From Campylobacter concisus (GTDB lineage Bacteria > Campylobacterota > Campylobacteria > Campylobacterales > Campylobacteraceae), in NCBI RefSeq assembly GCF_003048835.2, contig NZ_CP060705.1, positions 682,001-746,000 of the forward strand: a stretch of 64,000 nucleotides of DNA. Reading direction: 5' to 3'. Below, in pieces: positions 1 through 7,917 of the stretch (position 1 is the stretch's first letter; each line of letters starts with the position of its first letter). Both the position numbers and the translations under genes were made by a program. The notes under the pieces are model-generated. The model searched no databases. It worked only from the letters and a program-made list of their open reading frames with translations, and was not told the DNA's origin.

Positions 1-330
1 GTCGATACGATCTCAAATGAGCTTAAAATTTCAAAAAGCTTTCTGGCAAAAATTTTACAAAATTTAGCAAAAGATGGAGTTTTAAAGTCATTTAAAGGGG
101 CAAATGGCGGTTTTGCACTAAACGGCGAACCTGAAAATTTAAGTATAAAAAAGATAATAGAATGTGCTGAAAAACGCGAACTAAGCGTCTTTGAGTGCTC
201 ATCTTCAGCGCTTGGCTGCCCGTCAAATAAAGCCTCAAGCTGTCAAATTTGGTCGATGTTTAGTGGCCTTCAAGGCAAGATCGACGAGATGCTTGATGCG
301 ATCAAACTAAGTGACATCGTTAAGAAGTAA
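1..330 (+). CDS. Rrf2-family transcriptional regulator, C-terminal part (5' truncated by window edge)
   Basis: The frame is open from base 1 to the TAA at 328-330 (109 residues visible); the start lies outside the window. The visible part has the end of a winged-helix domain (ISKSFLAKILQNLAKDG, then a wing-like FKGANGGFAL) followed by three cysteines, FEC...LGC...SSC, in the spacing used by IscR/Rrf2 regulators to hold an Fe-S cluster. It ends 2 bases before flhA, so the two are probably co-transcribed. An Rrf2-type gene also precedes flhA in C. jejuni (known gene order). Which genes it controls cannot be read here. Confidence 0.8.
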   Translation, partial: VDTISNELKISKSFLAKILQNLAKDGVLKSFKGANGGFALNGEPENLSIKKIIECAEKRELSVFECSSSALGCPSNKASSCQIWSMFSGLQGKIDEMLDAIKLSDIVKK

Positions 331-332
331 AG

Positions 333-2528
333 TTGGCAAAGCAAAAAAATAATATTTTGACTCTTGTCGCACCATTTCTTGCGCCAATTGTCAAATTTAA
401 AAGTCTTAGCATCGTTGGCATCATCGTTGCCATCCTTGCTATCATCATCGTGCCGCTTCCAAGCGCGGTCCTTGACTTTTTCTTGGCACTTTCGATCTCG
501 ATTTCAGTGCTTATTATTTTGATCTCGATCTACGTGCCAAAACCAACTGACCTTAGTACGTTTCCGACGCTTATTCTCATCATCACGCTTTTTCGTCTCT
601 CGTTAAACATAGCAACCACGCGTATGATATTAAGCGAAGGTCATAACGGCCCAGAAGCGGTCAGTGAGATCATCTCAAGCTTTGGAAATTTTGTCGTTGG
701 TGGCAACTTCGTCATCGGCACCATCGTCTTTTGTATCTTGGTACTCATAAATTTCATGGTCGTAACAAAGGGTTCAACCCGTGTGAGCGAGGTGCAAGCT
801 CGTTTTACACTTGATGCTATGCCTGGTAAGCAAATGGCGATAGATGCGGACCTAAACGCAGGTCTAATAGACGAAAAAACAGCGCGCGAAAGACGTCAAG
901 CCATCATCGGCGAGGCAAATTTCTACGGCGCGATGGATGGTTCGTCTAAATTTATAAAAGGTGACGCCGTAGCCGGCATCATCATCACTATCATTAACAT
1001 CATCGGCGGCTTTGCTATTGGCTCGTTTCAACACGGCCTTGATATGGCGACATCGGCCCAGTACTATACGATCTTAACTATCGGTGATGGCCTAGTTAGC
1101 CAGATACCTGGACTTATCACTTCAACAGCGACTGCTATCATCATCACAAGGGCTAGCAAAGATGACGAGGACTTTGCAGAAGGCACGCTAAATCAGCTAT
1201 TAGGGGATTATAAAACCTTGCTAATAGTTGGCTTCATACTATTTATGTTTGCCCTTGTTCCAGGACTTCCGACGCTTTCGCTTGGCTTTATAGCACTGCT
1301 ATTTTTGGGGCTTGGCTACATTGTCAAGCAGACCAAAGATGGCGGGCTAAATTTAAACCTTGCGCCAAAAGAAAAAGCAGCTGGCAAAAAAGCTGGCGGT
1401 GCTGCGCCAAGTGCGGCTGGAGCTGGCGGAGCAAGTGCAGGTGCTGCTAAAACTCCAAAAAAGAGCGACGAAGAGATCGCAAGAGAAGAAGAGACAAAGA
1501 TAAATGACATCTTAAAGCTTGAAATTTTAGAGCTTGACCTAGGATATGGACTACTAAAGCTAGCTGATGTTGATCTAATCGAGAGAATTCGCGCTATGAG
1601 GCGAAATATCGCTTCAAGTCTTGGCTTTTTGATGCCAAAGATAAGGATCCGCGACAACCTTCAGCTACCGCCAAACGAGTACCGCTTCAAGCTAAAAGGT
1701 ATCATCATCGGTCAGGGTGAAATTTATGCGGATAAATTTCTAGCGATGGATAGTGGGCTTGTTAGTGAGGATATCGAGGGGATACCGACAAAAGAGCCAG
1801 CTTTTGGGCTAGACGCTCTTTGGATCGATGCTAGCGTCAAAGAGGACGCCATACTTAGCGGCTACACGATAGTTGACCCTGCAAGCGTCATCTCAACGCA
1901 TATGAGTGAGCTCATCAAGCAAAACGCAGCCGAGCTTCTAACTCGCCAAGAGACGCAAAATTTACTAGACAAACTAAAGATCGACTACCCAGTCGTGGTC
2001 GAGGATACGCTAAGGATCGCACCTATAAATTTGATCCAAAAGGTCTTAAAAACGCTGCTTAAAGACAATATCCCGATCAAAGACCTACTTAGCATACTTG
2101 AAGCCATCAGCGACATCGCCGAGGTTAGTAAAAATTTAGATATGATCATCGAGCACGTACGTGCAGCGCTTTCACGCGTCATCACCTCGCTTTATGTAGA
2201 TGAAAAGGGACAGCTAAATTTCTACATCCTAGACACCGCCGCACAGCAAAAGCTCATGGACGCGGTGCAGTATAAAGACGGCGCATATCACTTGATGATA
2301 AACGTAGCGCAGACATCATCTATCGTGCAAGCACTTAGGCGTGAAAAAGAGAAGCGACCGATGAGCCAACACGGAGAAATGGTGCTTTGCGTGGAGCCAA
2401 GCTTGCGCAAATTTATAGCAAATATCTGCGCAAATTTCGCCATCGACATGGTGGTGCTAAGCTTTGCTGAGATCTCGGCAAATACGCCATTTGAAACAGT
2501 TGGCGTCATAGAAATAGAAAATTTATAA
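333..2528 (+). CDS. flhA: Flagellar biosynthesis protein FlhA
   Basis: FlhA is the inner-membrane export gate of the flagellar type III secretion system. The 731-residue product has a hydrophobic N-terminal half with several membrane segments, the FHIPEP-family signature near residues 150-170 (RVSEVQARF, DAMPGKQMAIDADLNAG), and a soluble C-terminal cytoplasmic domain that docks chaperone-substrate complexes. The start is TTG at 333, only 2 bases after the upstream stop. The linker between membrane and cytoplasmic parts (about residues 345-385) is an unusual Ala/Gly/Lys-rich low-complexity stretch. In Campylobacter FlhA is also needed to activate sigma-54 flagellar genes (family knowledge), which fits the sigma-54 promoter before flgG2 in this window. 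Confidence 0.97.
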   Translation: MAKQKNNILTLVAPFLAPIVKFKSLSIVGIIVAILAIIIVPLPSAVLDFFLALSISISVLIILISIYVPKPTDLSTFPTLILIITLFRLSLNIATTRMILSEGHNGPEAVSEIISSFGNFVVGGNFVIGTIVFCILVLINFMVVTKGSTRVSEVQARFTLDAMPGKQMAIDADLNAGLIDEKTARERRQAIIGEANFYGAMDGSSKFIKGDAVAGIIITIINIIGGFAIGSFQHGLDMATSAQYYTILTIGDGLVSQIPGLITSTATAIIITRASKDDEDFAEGTLNQLLGDYKTLLIVGFILFMFALVPGLPTLSLGFIALLFLGLGYIVKQTKDGGLNLNLAPKEKAAGKKAGGAAPSAAGAGGASAGAAKTPKKSDEEIAREEETKINDILKLEILELDLGYGLLKLADVDLIERIRAMRRNIASSLGFLMPKIRIRDNLQLPPNEYRFKLKGIIIGQGEIYADKFLAMDSGLVSEDIEGIPTKEPAFGLDALWIDASVKEDAILSGYTIVDPASVISTHMSELIKQNAAELLTRQETQNLLDKLKIDYPVVVEDTLRIAPINLIQKVLKTLLKDNIPIKDLLSILEAISDIAEVSKNLDMIIEHVRAALSRVITSLYVDEKGQLNFYILDTAAQQKLMDAVQYKDGAYHLMINVAQTSSIVQALRREKEKRPMSQHGEMVLCVEPSLRKFIANICANFAIDMVVLSFAEISANTPFETVGVIEIENL

Positions 2529-2537
2529 AGGAAAAAG

Positions 2538-3563
2538 ATGAAAATTTATCACCTCTCGCACACCGATCTTGACGGATACGGCGCGCAATACATAACAAAT
2601 TTTTACTTCAAAGATGTGAAATTTCTAAACTCAAACTACGGCAGAGAGATAGATGATAAATTTGCTCAAATTCTATCTGAGATAGATGCCTCAAATGATG
2701 ATAAAAACGTTATCTTGATCACCGATATAAATTTAACTCCGGCTCAGTGCGAGAGCTTTACTGAGATGATAGAAGGTAAAAATATCAAGCTATTTTTGCT
2801 AGATCATCACCAAAGTGGTGCCGAGTGCGCGAGCACTTACTCATGGTATTTTTTAGATAGTTCAAGGTGCGCTACAAAGATCACTTATGACTTTTTTGCA
2901 GGCATTTTTGGCAAAAACAAAGAGCTTGAAATTTTTAGTGACGTCGTAAATGCCGTGGATATCTGGCTAAAAGATGATAAAAATTTCGAGATGGGCAAGG
3001 TCTGCTTGGGGCTTGTGGCAAACGCTAAAGAGATAAATAAGGTGATGTTTGAAGCCGAAAACAACCTTTATATGGATCACATCTTAAAAGAAGCGAGCAA
3101 ATTTTTTAACGAGAAAAACGACTACATAGGCCTTGATATGCAGGTGCATGCTATTAAGAAGTCATTTTTCAAAGAGGATAAAGACGATACACTAAGCAAC
3201 CTGATCTCAAACTACGTCGTAAAAAAACTTAGTGAAAATAAAGAGAAATTTAGCATAAGCTATAAAGATCATAAAGGAATTTTAACCTACAATGTCGGCA
3301 ATGTTTCGGTCATCGGCAACGACTTTTTGGTGGCAAATCCTGAATTTGACTTCTTTATCGACGTGACAAATAAAAAAACACTAAGCTTTCGCGCAAATGG
3401 CAAGCTAGATGTTAGCGCCATGGCTAAGCACCTAGTTGGCGGCGGCGGACACGTCAATGCAAGCGGTGGCTTGTTTGCAAATTTCAAAGATGGCTTTAGC
3501 TATGAGCCGATCAAGGCGCAGATAGTTGATCTAATAACTAAAAAAACACAGGAGGAGATATGA
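2538..3563 (+). CDS. DHH-family phosphoesterase
   Basis: A 341-residue soluble protein of the DHH/DHHA1 superfamily (RecJ, NrnA and pAp phosphatase relatives). Visible motifs are HTDLDGYGAQ near the N terminus (metal-binding DxD-type motif), ITDINL, the family-defining LLDHHQSG near residue 95, and the DHHA1 substrate motif GGGGHVNASGG near residue 305. These support a Mn-dependent phosphodiesterase. The substrate (short RNA, pAp or cyclic dinucleotide products) cannot be told from the sequence. It follows flhA by 9 bases with the ribosome site AAAGGA and overlaps the next small gene by 4 bases. Confidence 0.88.
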   Translation: MKIYHLSHTDLDGYGAQYITNFYFKDVKFLNSNYGREIDDKFAQILSEIDASNDDKNVILITDINLTPAQCESFTEMIEGKNIKLFLLDHHQSGAECASTYSWYFLDSSRCATKITYDFFAGIFGKNKELEIFSDVVNAVDIWLKDDKNFEMGKVCLGLVANAKEINKVMFEAENNLYMDHILKEASKFFNEKNDYIGLDMQVHAIKKSFFKEDKDDTLSNLISNYVVKKLSENKEKFSISYKDHKGILTYNVGNVSVIGNDFLVANPEFDFFIDVTNKKTLSFRANGKLDVSAMAKHLVGGGGHVNASGGLFANFKDGFSYEPIKAQIVDLITKKTQEEI

Positions 3564-3787
3564 AAGAAGAAGAGGTAAGCGTAGAGGAGCTTAGCTACGA
3601 GCTTAGCATGGTGCTTGAGGCGATGTTTTACTATGCTGGAGTGAAAAAAGATAAGCTTGAAGAGGCGGCAAATCTCTATGTTGAGTGCATCGACGATGCG
3701 TTAGAAAACTCTGACGCTAGCGGTAGCGACGAGGTCATAGAGATAGTTGAATATATGAAAAAACACCATCCAAAGTTATTTAAATAA
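3560..3787 (+). CDS. Small acidic conserved-type protein, function unknown
   Basis: A 75-residue, Glu-rich, mostly helical protein without signal peptide or membrane segment. It starts with ATG at 3560 inside the stop of the DHH gene (ATGA overlap) and has a strong AGGAGG site just upstream, so translation is probably coupled to the phosphoesterase. I do not recognise a family. The tight coupling suggests a partner or regulator of the DHH enzyme, which is inference only. Confidence 0.75.
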   Translation: MKEEEVSVEELSYELSMVLEAMFYYAGVKKDKLEEAANLYVECIDDALENSDASGSDEVIEIVEYMKKHHPKLFK

Positions 3788-3796
3788 GGAGAAAAT

Positions 3797-4207
3797 ATGA
3801 AGAAAATTTTAGTTTTAGCGGCGGCACTTTTTGCGCTAAATGCTATGGCAAATGAAAATTTAGACAAGGCAAATGAGCTTTATGCAAAGAAAAATTTTAA
3901 CGAGGCCTATCTTGCTTTTAATAAAGCATGCGGAGAGGGTGAGAAAAAAGCTTGCACAATGAATGCGATCATGCTATTTAACGGCGATGGCGTGGCAAAA
4001 GATAAAGCTCAGGCTGAGAAAATTTTTACAAAAATGTGCGACGAAAATGAGGGCATGGCGTGCGAAAAGCTAGGCGAAATGACAGCTTATGGCCTTATAA
4101 AAGACAAAGATGATAATGAAGCAAAAAGCGAAGAGAAGGCAAAAGCTTTGTTTAAAAAAGCTTGCGACAACGGCTATAAACCAGCTTGCGACTTTGTAAC
4201 AAAATAG
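3797..4207 (+). CDS. Secreted Sel1-like repeat protein
   Basis: A 136-residue protein with a Sec signal peptide (MKKILVLAAALFALNAMA, cleavage before NEN). The mature part has about two to three Sel1-like helical repeats with the paired cysteines typical of Helicobacter Hcp proteins (NKACGEGEKKAC, KMCDENEGMAC, KKACDNGYKPAC). Such proteins sit in the periplasm or are exported, and each repeat is usually locked by a disulfide. It follows the small acidic gene by 9 bases and its 3' end overlaps the leader of pyrB. Related genes lie at 39.5-41.8 kb. The specific role is unknown. Confidence 0.85.
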   Translation: MKKILVLAAALFALNAMANENLDKANELYAKKNFNEAYLAFNKACGEGEKKACTMNAIMLFNGDGVAKDKAQAEKIFTKMCDENEGMACEKLGEMTAYGLIKDKDDNEAKSEEKAKALFKKACDNGYKPACDFVTK

Positions 4208-4224
4208 ATCAAAAAGGGCTTAAA

Positions 4225-5154
4225 ATGGGCTACAAACATAAAGATTTGATAGGAACTAGAGAGCTTAGCAAGGAAGAAATTTTATATTTTCTAGAGGCGG
4301 CGAAAGAGTTTAAGGAGCTAAATTTAAGCCAAGTGAAAAAAAATGACTACCTTCGTGGAAAAACCACGATCAACGCATTTTATGAAAACTCGACAAGAAC
4401 TAGAACTTCTTTTGAGATCGCAGCAAAGAGGCTTGGGGCTGATACGATAAATTTCAGCTCATCAAGCTCTAGCGTGACAAAGGGTGAGAGCCTAAATGAC
4501 ACGATGAATAACATGGCTGCTATGAGAACTGATATCATCGTGCTTCGTCACCCAAGCTCTGGGGCGGCGAAATTTGCAGCTGATAGGACAGAGGCTAGCG
4601 TCGTAAATGCAGGAGATGGTACAAATGAGCACCCAAGCCAAGCTCTGCTTGATCTTTTCACGCTAAGAGAGCATGGTAAAATTTTGGATAAAAACCTAAA
4701 CGTGGCGATCATCGGCGACATCGCCAGAAGCCGCGTGGCAAGGTCTGACATCTGGGCGATGAAGAAATTTGGCATAAATTTAAAGCTCTTTGCGCCAAAG
4801 ATGATGATGCCAAAAGATGCTGAGGTCTTTGAGTCTCAAATTTGCAAAAATATGGAAGAAGCTTGCGAGGGTAGTGACGTCATCATCATGCTTCGCATCC
4901 AGCTAGAGCGTGGCGGTGCGGACGTGGCATTTCCAAGCTCGAGGGAGTACTCGAAATTTTTTGGACTAAATAAAAATAGGATAAAGCTAGCAAAGCCTGA
5001 TGCGATCGTGCTGCACCCAGGACCGATAAATAGGGGTGTGGAGCTAAACTCAGATGTGGCTGATGGCACACACTCAGTGGTGCTTAACCAAGTTGAAAAC
5101 GGCGTTGCGATAAGAATGGCGATATTAAATACGCTTGCAAAAAATAGGGGCTAA
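4225..5154 (+). CDS. pyrB: Aspartate carbamoyltransferase catalytic subunit
   Basis: PyrB joins carbamoyl phosphate and aspartate in pyrimidine synthesis. The 309-residue product has the carbamoyl-phosphate motif STRTRTSFE, the active-site LRHPSSGAA and HPSQALLD motifs, and the aspartate-binding HPGPINRGVE. I chose ATG 4225 (MGYKHKDLIG). An in-frame ATG at 4186 lies inside the preceding Sel1 gene and adds 13 residues unlike the family. There is no pyrI regulatory subunit nearby. pyrC starts 2 bases after the stop, so the two consecutive pathway steps form an operon. Confidence 0.96.
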   Translation: MGYKHKDLIGTRELSKEEILYFLEAAKEFKELNLSQVKKNDYLRGKTTINAFYENSTRTRTSFEIAAKRLGADTINFSSSSSSVTKGESLNDTMNNMAAMRTDIIVLRHPSSGAAKFAADRTEASVVNAGDGTNEHPSQALLDLFTLREHGKILDKNLNVAIIGDIARSRVARSDIWAMKKFGINLKLFAPKMMMPKDAEVFESQICKNMEEACEGSDVIIMLRIQLERGGADVAFPSSREYSKFFGLNKNRIKLAKPDAIVLHPGPINRGVELNSDVADGTHSVVLNQVENGVAIRMAILNTLAKNRG

Positions 5155-5156
5155 CG

Positions 5157-6434
5157 ATGAAAATAGCAATAATTAACGGCACTATCGTAAATAGCGACGA
5201 GAAATTTAAGGCAAATATCCTAATAGAAAACGGCAAAATAGCCAAAATCGGAAGTAAGAAATTTGAGGCTGATAAGGTCATAGACGCCACAAACAAGCTA
5301 GTCATGCCAGGACTTATCGACATGCACGTGCATTTTCGCGATCCTGGTCAAGAGTACAAAGACGACATCATCTCAGGCTCGCAGGCCGCCGTGGCTGGAG
5401 GAGTGACCACCTGCCTTTGCATGGCGAACACAAATCCAGTAAATGACAATGCCTCGATCACAAGGGCGATGATAGAAAAGGCCAGAAACTGCGGACTGAT
5501 CGATCTTTTACCAATTGCAGCCATTAGCAAAGGACTTGGTGGCAATGAGATCGTCGAGATGGGCGATCTTATAGAGGCTGGCGCAGTTGCATTTAGCGAC
5601 GACGGCTTGCCAGTTACAAGCTCAAGCGTGATGAGAGCGGCACTTGAGTACTCAAGCATGTTTGGTAGCTTTTGCATAAGCCACTCAGAGGACTGCTCGC
5701 TTTGCAGGCAGGGCGTCATGCACGAGGGCAAGGTCTCGGCCATACTTGGACTTCGCGGCATGGCGAGAGAGAAAGAGGAGATCGCAGTGAGCCGTGATAT
5801 GCTACTTGCAAAGCTCACTAAAGCGCACATCCACATCGCTCACGTAAGCTCAGAGTACTCGCTAAAGATCATCGAAATGGGTAAAAAAGAGGGCATAAAC
5901 ATCACTTGCGAGGCCACACCACACCACTTTAGCTTTAGCGATGATGAAATTTTGAAAAATGCCTACGATACAAATTTCAAAATGTCACCGCCACTTCGCG
6001 AGATAAGCGATGTAAAAGCGGTAAGAGAGGCGCTAAAAAGCGGACTTATAGATGTTATCGCTACCGATCATGCCCCGCACCACACGGACGAAAAGATAGT
6101 GGAATTTGACAAGGCGCCATTTGGTATCATCGGACTTCAAACCCTTGTGCCACTCACTCTTAAGCTCGTAAATGAGGGCGTTATAAGCTTAGAGCGCATG
6201 GTGGAGCTAACATCTACAAATGCGGCTAAGATGCTAAATTTAAAAGATAAAGGCAGACTTGCTGAGGGCATGCTAGCTGACGTCGCGGTGATAGACCCTG
6301 AGATCGAGTACGTTTATGACGAGAAGATAAACCGCTCAAAATCAGTAAATTCTCCACTCTTTGGCAAAAAGCTAAAAGGCGCAGCGACTACTACTATAAA
6401 AAGTGGCAAGATCGTTTATGAGTTTGGAAAATAA
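5157..6434 (+). CDS. pyrC: Dihydroorotase (type I)
   Basis: PyrC closes carbamoyl aspartate to dihydroorotate, the step after PyrB. The 425-residue amidohydrolase has the Zn-binding DMHVHFRDPGQEYKDD motif, later histidines in the CEATPHH region (about residue 250) and the catalytic ATDHAPHH motif near residue 300. Its length and motifs match the long, bacterial type I class and not the short E. coli type. The start ATG follows the pyrB stop by 2 bases. Downstream, the convergent pepD fragment begins after about 50 bases. Confidence 0.95.
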   Translation: MKIAIINGTIVNSDEKFKANILIENGKIAKIGSKKFEADKVIDATNKLVMPGLIDMHVHFRDPGQEYKDDIISGSQAAVAGGVTTCLCMANTNPVNDNASITRAMIEKARNCGLIDLLPIAAISKGLGGNEIVEMGDLIEAGAVAFSDDGLPVTSSSVMRAALEYSSMFGSFCISHSEDCSLCRQGVMHEGKVSAILGLRGMAREKEEIAVSRDMLLAKLTKAHIHIAHVSSEYSLKIIEMGKKEGINITCEATPHHFSFSDDEILKNAYDTNFKMSPPLREISDVKAVREALKSGLIDVIATDHAPHHTDEKIVEFDKAPFGIIGLQTLVPLTLKLVNEGVISLERMVELTSTNAAKMLNLKDKGRLAEGMLADVAVIDPEIEYVYDEKINRSKSVNSPLFGKKLKGAATTTIKSGKIVYEFGK

Positions 6435-6485
6435 TCTAAATTTGCTCGTGCGTGCGGGTGAATTTGTTTAGATGCTTTGAAATAT

Positions 6486-6515
6486 AAAATTTGCTAGAAA
6501 TTTCTAGCAAATTTT
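6486..6515. terminator. Palindromic terminator, copy of the pepD/nth terminator
   Basis: Perfect 30-base palindrome with arms AAAATTTGCTAG and CTAGCAAATTTT around AAATTT. It works as a hairpin with flanking A/T runs on both strands, so it can also end pyrC transcription from the left. It is part of the 405-bp duplicated segment. Confidence 0.7.
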
Positions 6516-6521
6516 ACTTTT

Positions 6522-6890
6522 TTATGAGTTATATTTTTTAACGATACCGCGAACGACTTTTTCTATAAAAAGCGCAGAGGCTACTTCGCAGTGCTCTCTA
6601 GTAGAGTGCGGTGAGTAGATGTTTGGTCCTATTGAACATGCACTAAGACCTGCTTTTTTTTCTAAAAGCACTCCACATTCAAGTCCAGCATGCACAGCTG
6701 TTATCCTAGCTTCTGGCTTATAAATTTTAAGCTCTTCTAAGATATCGTTTGCAAATTTATCATTTATAGGTTTCCAAGCTGGGTTTCTGTCTTTTGAAAT
6801 AACATGAAAGCCAACTGCTTTTGCAAGCTCAGAAATTTCAAATTCCATCCTATTTAGGCCATCTTTACTCATAGATCTTGCAAAAAACTC
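6522..6890 (-). pseudogene. pepD 3' fragment (broken duplicate of the dipeptidase gene)
   Basis: The minus strand encodes the last 122 residues of the M20-family dipeptidase found intact at 25966-27255, including HAGLECGVLLEKKAG and PHSTREHCEVAS. Residues and bases are identical. The catalytic metal-binding N-terminal half is absent. The sequence directly upstream (6891 onward) has no ribosome site or matching reading frame, so it is unlikely to make a working protein. Exact identity shows the copy is recent or is kept alike by recombination with the intact gene. Confidence 0.9.
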
Positions 6891-7125
6891 TCCAAGTTTA
6901 TATATAAGAAATGTAAAAAGAATACACAGTAAAGAAGTGATATAAAATATGATAGTGACATTAAATTTGTTAAATTTAGGCTACTAGAACTATCATTTAT
7001 AGATATTTTGGTAGCTAAGTAAGATAAGCGGAGCAAAACCCTATATAAATAGGTAGGATGAAATTTATATGTCGGCCTTTTTGGCTACAAGCTTTATAAA
7101 ATGTCTAAATTTCAAGCCAAAAATA

Positions 7126-7305
7126 CTAAATTTTGGCTCTCTTTTCTCTTACTTTTTTGATCTTATTTTTAACTACATGAAATTTTGAAGCTGCAGCCGA
7201 GCATAGATCCTTGTAGGTAACTAAAATTTTTGACTCTTTTTTAGTGCAAATGGCTGCAAAAACGCTCTCAAGGTCGATTCTCTCTTTTTGTGTTAAATTT
7301 TCCAT
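7126..7305 (-). CDS. Small basic protein partnered with an HTH gene, unknown
   Basis: A 59-residue Lys-rich protein on the minus strand (starts MENLTQKERIDLESVFAAI, ends KKVREKRAKI). The ATG at 7305 directly abuts the stop of the upstream HTH gene (TAG then ATG), with AGGAAAA as ribosome site inside that gene's end. It has no signal peptide or membrane segment. I do not recognise the family. The coupling to a small DNA-binding protein suggests a two-gene regulatory or toxin-antitoxin-like unit, but no toxin motif is visible. Confidence 0.6.
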   Translation of the reverse strand: MENLTQKERIDLESVFAAICTKKESKILVTYKDLCSAAASKFHVVKNKIKKVREKRAKI

Positions 7306-7551
7306 CTATTTTCCTAGCAATTTTCTCATCTTATTGACAACAAATAATATTTCATCATCGTCAAGCTCACATAGCAGTTTGCAAACGGCAGCAGCAGCTT
7401 GCGGCTTTGAGTTACCAAGTCTCCAGTCCTGATATGTCCTCATCGGCACGCCAAGATCTTCTGCCATTTTTGCTTGTGAAATTTTCTTACCGATATTTTT
7501 TGCCTCAACAGCATTGTGAAGCAAATTAAATATATCACTTGTTTCAATCAT
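7306..7551 (-). CDS. Small helix-turn-helix transcriptional regulator
   Basis: An 81-residue protein. Residues about 25-55 (KISQAKMAEDLGVPMRTYQD, then WRLGNSKPQ) match an XRE/Cro-type helix-turn-helix of the form found in NadS-like antitoxins and small phage or plasmid regulators. The C terminus is a short helical tail. It is the first gene of a two-gene minus-strand operon with the 59-residue protein. The surroundings are unusually AT-rich and next to the duplicated pepD fragment, which suggests acquired DNA. Target genes are unknown. Autoregulation is likely for this type, by inference. Confidence 0.72.
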   Translation of the reverse strand: MIETSDIFNLLHNAVEAKNIGKKISQAKMAEDLGVPMRTYQDWRLGNSKPQAAAAVCKLLCELDDDEILFVVNKMRKLLGK

Positions 7552-7857
7552 TGAAGAATTATACGTTTTATTTCATTAAATATACCTAAAATATTATATA
7601 AATAAAGTAAAATAGTATATAAATATCAAAATAAAGTATTAAACATACTAAAAATTATTTATAATATACGTTATAGCGTATAAAAAGCTTTTAAATTTTT
7701 GAATAAAATTAGAAATTTCGGATTTTTATGTTGAAGTTAAATTTCTTATTTTGTTTTAAATTTTATTTCTTTTTACGCAAAGCTTATATTATAGGCATTA
7801 GAAAAGTTTAGTTATATAGGCTAAATATATATAAATAAATTTTTTTAACTTATATAC
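7552..7857. other. Long AT-rich intergenic spacer upstream of hrcA
   Basis: About 300 bases of very AT-rich DNA between the divergent HTH gene and the heat-shock operon, with many TATA-like steps and several ATATAA/TATAAA runs. It must hold the HTH-gene promoter on the minus strand. I see no reading frame or strong hairpin in it. Its composition is lower in G+C than the neighbouring genes. Confidence 0.5.
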
Positions 7858-7886
7858 TTGACATTGATAAACTAAAGTTGTATAAT
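7858..7886 (+). promoter_or_regulatory. Sigma-70-type promoter of the hrcA-grpE-dnaK operon
   Basis: TTGACA at 7858-7863 and TATAAT at 7881-7886 are both perfect consensus hexamers separated by 17 bases. This is rare in Campylobacter, where -35 boxes are usually poor. The predicted transcript start, about 7892, falls inside the CIRCE-like operator, so HrcA binding would block RNA polymerase. Confidence 0.88.
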
Positions 7887-7890
7887 CCGT

Positions 7891-7917
7891 TTAGCAATTA
7901 AAAAGAAAGAGTGCTAA
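7891..7917 (+). promoter_or_regulatory. CIRCE-like operator for HrcA
   Basis: The layout is TTAGCAATT, 9 bases, GAGTGCTAA. The CIRCE consensus is TTAGCACTC-N9-GAGTGCTAA, so the right arm is perfect and the left arm keeps TTAGCA with three mismatches. Spacing is exact. It lies just downstream of the -10 box and overlaps the GTG start region of hrcA, fitting repression of the operon by its own first product. Confidence 0.82.

Larger units (their letters stand above)
6486..6890 (-). repeat. 405-bp inverted copy of the pepD 3' end (left copy)
   Basis: Read on the minus strand, this segment matches 26887-27291 base for base in every stretch I compared. Both copies are 405 bases long. It begins at the GAG TTT TTT of pepD codon 308 and runs through the pepD stop and terminator palindrome. 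Outside these limits the two loci share no evident similarity. It is the left arm of an inverted repeat that brackets a 20-kb block (6891-26886). Confidence 0.93.

Noticed and set aside
7306-7432. Plus-strand frame overlapping the HTH gene
   Set aside because: It is the mirror of the helix-turn-helix coding sequence with a Ser-rich product and no start signals.
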